15,990 nt of DNA, taken from Candidatus Limimorpha equi. GTDB taxonomy: Bacteria > Bacteroidota > Bacteroidia > Bacteroidales > F082. A model generated the notes under the pieces. It saw nothing but the letters and a program-made list of their open reading frames with translations. It ran no database searches and was not told where the DNA came from. Every line of letters begins with the position of its first letter. Position 1 is the stretch's first letter. The position numbers and the translations under genes were made by a program. Location of the stretch: the NCBI GenBank assembly GCA_018065885.1, contig JAGHSL010000034.1, forward strand, positions 1 to 15,990. The letters run 5' to 3'. This document shows positions 13,668-15,990 of this stretch, piece by piece.

Positions 13668-15920
13668 ATGCACATGGAAGACTATATCCTCATTGAAGGC
13701 GCGACCGAAAACAATCTGAAGAACCTTTCGCTGAAAATTCCCAAAAGGCAAATCACCATCGTGACGGGCGTTTCCGGCTCGGGGAAATCGTCGTTGGTTT
13801 TGGACACGATAGCGGCAAAATCGAGACGCGAACTGAACGATACTTTTCCTTCTTTCACGCAGCAATATCTGCCGAAATATGGTCGTCCTCATGTGGAAAA
13901 GATTGAAAATCTTCCTATTGCCATCGTCATCGAGCAACGCAAGCCCACCTCCAATTCACGCTCGACAGTGGGAACTTACACCGACATTTATGCCTTGCTG
14001 CGACTGCTGTTTTCGCGTGTCGGACAGCCTTTTGTCGGCTATTCCGATGTATTCTCGTTCAACCACCCTTTGGGAAGCTGCCCACGTTGCGCCGGCTTGG
14101 GCGAAATACGCGAATTAGACATCCACAAACTCGTTGATTTCGACAAGTCGCTCAACGACGAAGACACCATCCATTACATCGCCTTCGGCAAAGGCGGCTG
14201 GCGCTGGATCCGTTACGCCCACAGCGGCCTTTTCGACTTGGACAAGAAAATCAAGGACTATTCGCCCGAAGAACTCGATTTGTTCCTCAACTCACCGCAA
14301 ATCAAGCTGAAAAATCCGCCGAAAAACTGGCCGAAAAGCGCCAAATACGAAGGCCTGATACCGCGCATGTACCGCAGCATCATCAATTCGGAAGAAGGTC
14401 TGCTCCATGCCGCCGTGCTCAATCCGATGCTCACTATGGGCACTTGCCCCGACTGCAAAGGCACACGCCTCAACCCGACCATCCTTTCCTGCAAAATCAA
14501 TGGGAAAAACATTGCCGACGTTACCGCCATGAGCATCGCCGACTGCAAAATATGGATGGAAAGCATTGATAATCACTTGGCTGAAGACATCAAGCACACC
14601 ACCATCGAAAGGCTATCGGCTTTGGAAGAAATCGGTCTCGGCTACCTCACCCTCGACCGCGCCATCGGGACGCTCTCGGGCGGCGAAGCGCAACGCTGCA
14701 AGATTGCAAAATACATCAACTCATCGCTTTCCGATGTCATGTATATCCTCGATGAGCCAAGTGTCGGCCTTCACAACCACGATATCCTGCTGATGCAAAA
14801 CTCCGTCAAGAAACTGAAGCAGCACGGCAACACGGTCATTTTGGTCGAACATCACAAAGACATGATTAAGATTGCCGACCACATCATCGACATGGGTCCT
14901 GGCGCCGGTGCCGACGGCGGCCAGATTCTTTTTGAAGGCAGTTATGCCGAATTGCTCCGAAGCCACACTTTGACGGGCACGCGACTAAGCGCTTCCAAGC
15001 AGCTGAAAGACAATGTCAGGACGCCATGCGGCTGGTTCCATTTGGAACATGCCAACTTGCACAACCTGAAAAACATCACCATCGATATGCCGCTCGGCGT
15101 GATGACTGCCGTGGTCGGCGTGGCCGGTTCGGGCAAGAGTTCGCTCATGGAGTGTTTCATGAAAGCCTACCCGAATCCCGACGACATTGTCTACATAAGT
15201 CAGAAAAACATCGGCATCAGTCTGCGCTCAACGCCAGCCACTTACCTTGAAGTCGCCGACGACATCCGCAAGGTCTTCGCCAAGGAAAACAAGGTGAAAA
15301 TGGACCTGTTCTCCTTCAACGGCAAAGGCGGCTGTCCCGTCTGCCAAGGCAAAGGCGTCATCGTATCCGACATGGCTTTCATGGATGCCATCGAGACAGT
15401 CTGCGAAGCATGCGGCGGCCTGCGCTATTCCAACGAAGTGCTTGAATATAAGGTACAAGGCATGAACATCGCCCAAGTCATGGACCTCACGGCCGAGAAA
15501 ACATGCGAGCTATTTTCCGGCACCGTGATAGCCGAAAAGTTAGAGCCTTTGTTGCAAGTCGGATTGAGTTATTTGCACCTCAACCAGTCGCTTTCGACGC
15601 TTTCGGGCGGCGAGTTGCAACGCATCAAGCTGGCATCATACCTGCGCAACAAAGGCAAAATTTTCATCCTAGATGAACCTTCCGATGGCCTTCACCTCAA
15701 CGACATCGACCGTATCCTTCGCCTATTTGACGAGATGGTCGAAAAAGGCAACACGATTTTCCTCATCGAGCACAATCTGGAAATGGTGAAGTCGGCCGAC
15801 TACGCCAACGAACTCGGTCCTGGCGGCGGCAACATGGGCGGCGAGATTCTTTTCTCCGGCACGCCAAAAGCCATGACGGAATGTGAAATTTCGGTGACGG
15901 GGAGGTACTTGATTTGCTAA
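13668..15920 (+). CDS. Short UvrA-like tandem ABC ATPase (no UvrB-binding domain)
   Basis: This is a 750-residue cytoplasmic protein with two UvrA-type ATPase halves. The first has Walker A GVSGSGKSS (34-42), CxxC at 138/141 and 260/263, signature LSGGEAQR (336-343) and Walker B YILDEPSVGLH. The second has Walker A GVAGSGKSS (484-492), a zinc site Cys556/Cys559 and Cys579/Cys582, signature LSGGELQR (645-652) and Walker B FILDEPSDGLH. Full-length UvrA has about 940 residues. Here the chain runs from RLLFSRVGQPF straight into FSFNHPLGSCPRC, so the UvrB-binding domain and the first CxxC of the N-terminal zinc module are missing. Such short forms (UvrA2, DrrC type) bind DNA but are linked to tolerance of DNA-binding drugs more than to normal repair. 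Two ATGs (13668, 13674) are possible starts. Monocistronic as far as visible. Confidence 0.92.
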   Translation: MHMEDYILIEGATENNLKNLSLKIPKRQITIVTGVSGSGKSSLVLDTIAAKSRRELNDTFPSFTQQYLPKYGRPHVEKIENLPIAIVIEQRKPTSNSRSTVGTYTDIYALLRLLFSRVGQPFVGYSDVFSFNHPLGSCPRCAGLGEIRELDIHKLVDFDKSLNDEDTIHYIAFGKGGWRWIRYAHSGLFDLDKKIKDYSPEELDLFLNSPQIKLKNPPKNWPKSAKYEGLIPRMYRSIINSEEGLLHAAVLNPMLTMGTCPDCKGTRLNPTILSCKINGKNIADVTAMSIADCKIWMESIDNHLAEDIKHTTIERLSALEEIGLGYLTLDRAIGTLSGGEAQRCKIAKYINSSLSDVMYILDEPSVGLHNHDILLMQNSVKKLKQHGNTVILVEHHKDMIKIADHIIDMGPGAGADGGQILFEGSYAELLRSHTLTGTRLSASKQLKDNVRTPCGWFHLEHANLHNLKNITIDMPLGVMTAVVGVAGSGKSSLMECFMKAYPNPDDIVYISQKNIGISLRSTPATYLEVADDIRKVFAKENKVKMDLFSFNGKGGCPVCQGKGVIVSDMAFMDAIETVCEACGGLRYSNEVLEYKVQGMNIAQVMDLTAEKTCELFSGTVIAEKLEPLLQVGLSYLHLNQSLSTLSGGELQRIKLASYLRNKGKIFILDEPSDGLHLNDIDRILRLFDEMVEKGNTIFLIEHNLEMVKSADYANELGPGGGNMGGEILFSGTPKAMTECEISVTGRYLIC

Positions 15921-15990
15921 AACATCTGCCAATTCGCAAATCACCTACTTCAATATCTTTATCAAAAACGAACATAGGAATCAGAAAATG

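Noticed and set aside
15921..15990. Start of a further plus-strand gene at an ATG at 15988
   Set aside because: Only the start codon is inside the window; TATCTTTA upstream is an imperfect box, so nothing can be supported.

Overview
The window reads as chromosomal DNA from the order Bacteroidales (Bacteroidota), probably a gut or oral species; the genus cannot be fixed from the sequence. The evidence is the Bacteroidetes-type promoter box TAnnTTTG 10-40 nt ahead of several start codons, the near absence of Shine-Dalgarno sequences, and gene families typical of the order: a lipoprotein GH78 rhamnosidase, a PCMD-domain protein and a DUF6261-like protein. Eleven genes are supported, plus a doubtful gene fragment at the left edge.

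Layout. 1-788: hairpin-rich DNA with a tandem array of palindrome-bearing units of about 41 bp, leading into a DUF6261-like gene (789-1580) that ends in a strong terminator. 1711-1925: GC-rich inverted repeats. 1988-4519: GH78 alpha-L-rhamnosidase lipoprotein with its own promoter. 4520-5300: a nest of small non-coding elements. Here a 222-bp element with 22-bp terminal inverted repeats and an 8-bp target duplication sits inside the first of two tandem copies of a second terminal-inverted-repeat unit. 5331-5879: HD-domain hydrolase, convergent with the next block.

5898-11846 (minus strand): a tightly packed six-gene operon, read from 11846 down to 5898. It encodes a membrane steroid 5-alpha-reductase homologue, an Old Yellow Enzyme-type flavin reductase, an exported six-hairpin glycosidase, a 17-beta-HSD-like SDR, a retinol-dehydrogenase-like SDR and an exported PCMD-domain protein. 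Genes are 6 nt apart, 1 nt apart, or overlap by about 19-49 nt. This is the most interesting part of the window: it carries a double-bond reductase of the steroid 5-alpha class, a second ene-reductase and two alcohol/ketone dehydrogenases, together with an exported deglycosylating enzyme. I infer a pathway that removes sugar from a glycosylated steroid, bile-acid or terpenoid compound and then reduces the aglycone. The substrate cannot be read from the sequence.

12129-12980: a divergent, AT-richer orphan gene for an exported protein that I do not recognise. 13220-13441: a second palindromic element, also 222 bp, with 14-bp terminal inverted repeats and the same hairpin / central inverted repeat / hairpin plan. 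13668-15920: a short UvrA-like double-ABC ATPase lacking the UvrB-binding region, with tandem promoter boxes. No tRNA, rRNA, CRISPR array or autonomous transposase gene was found.
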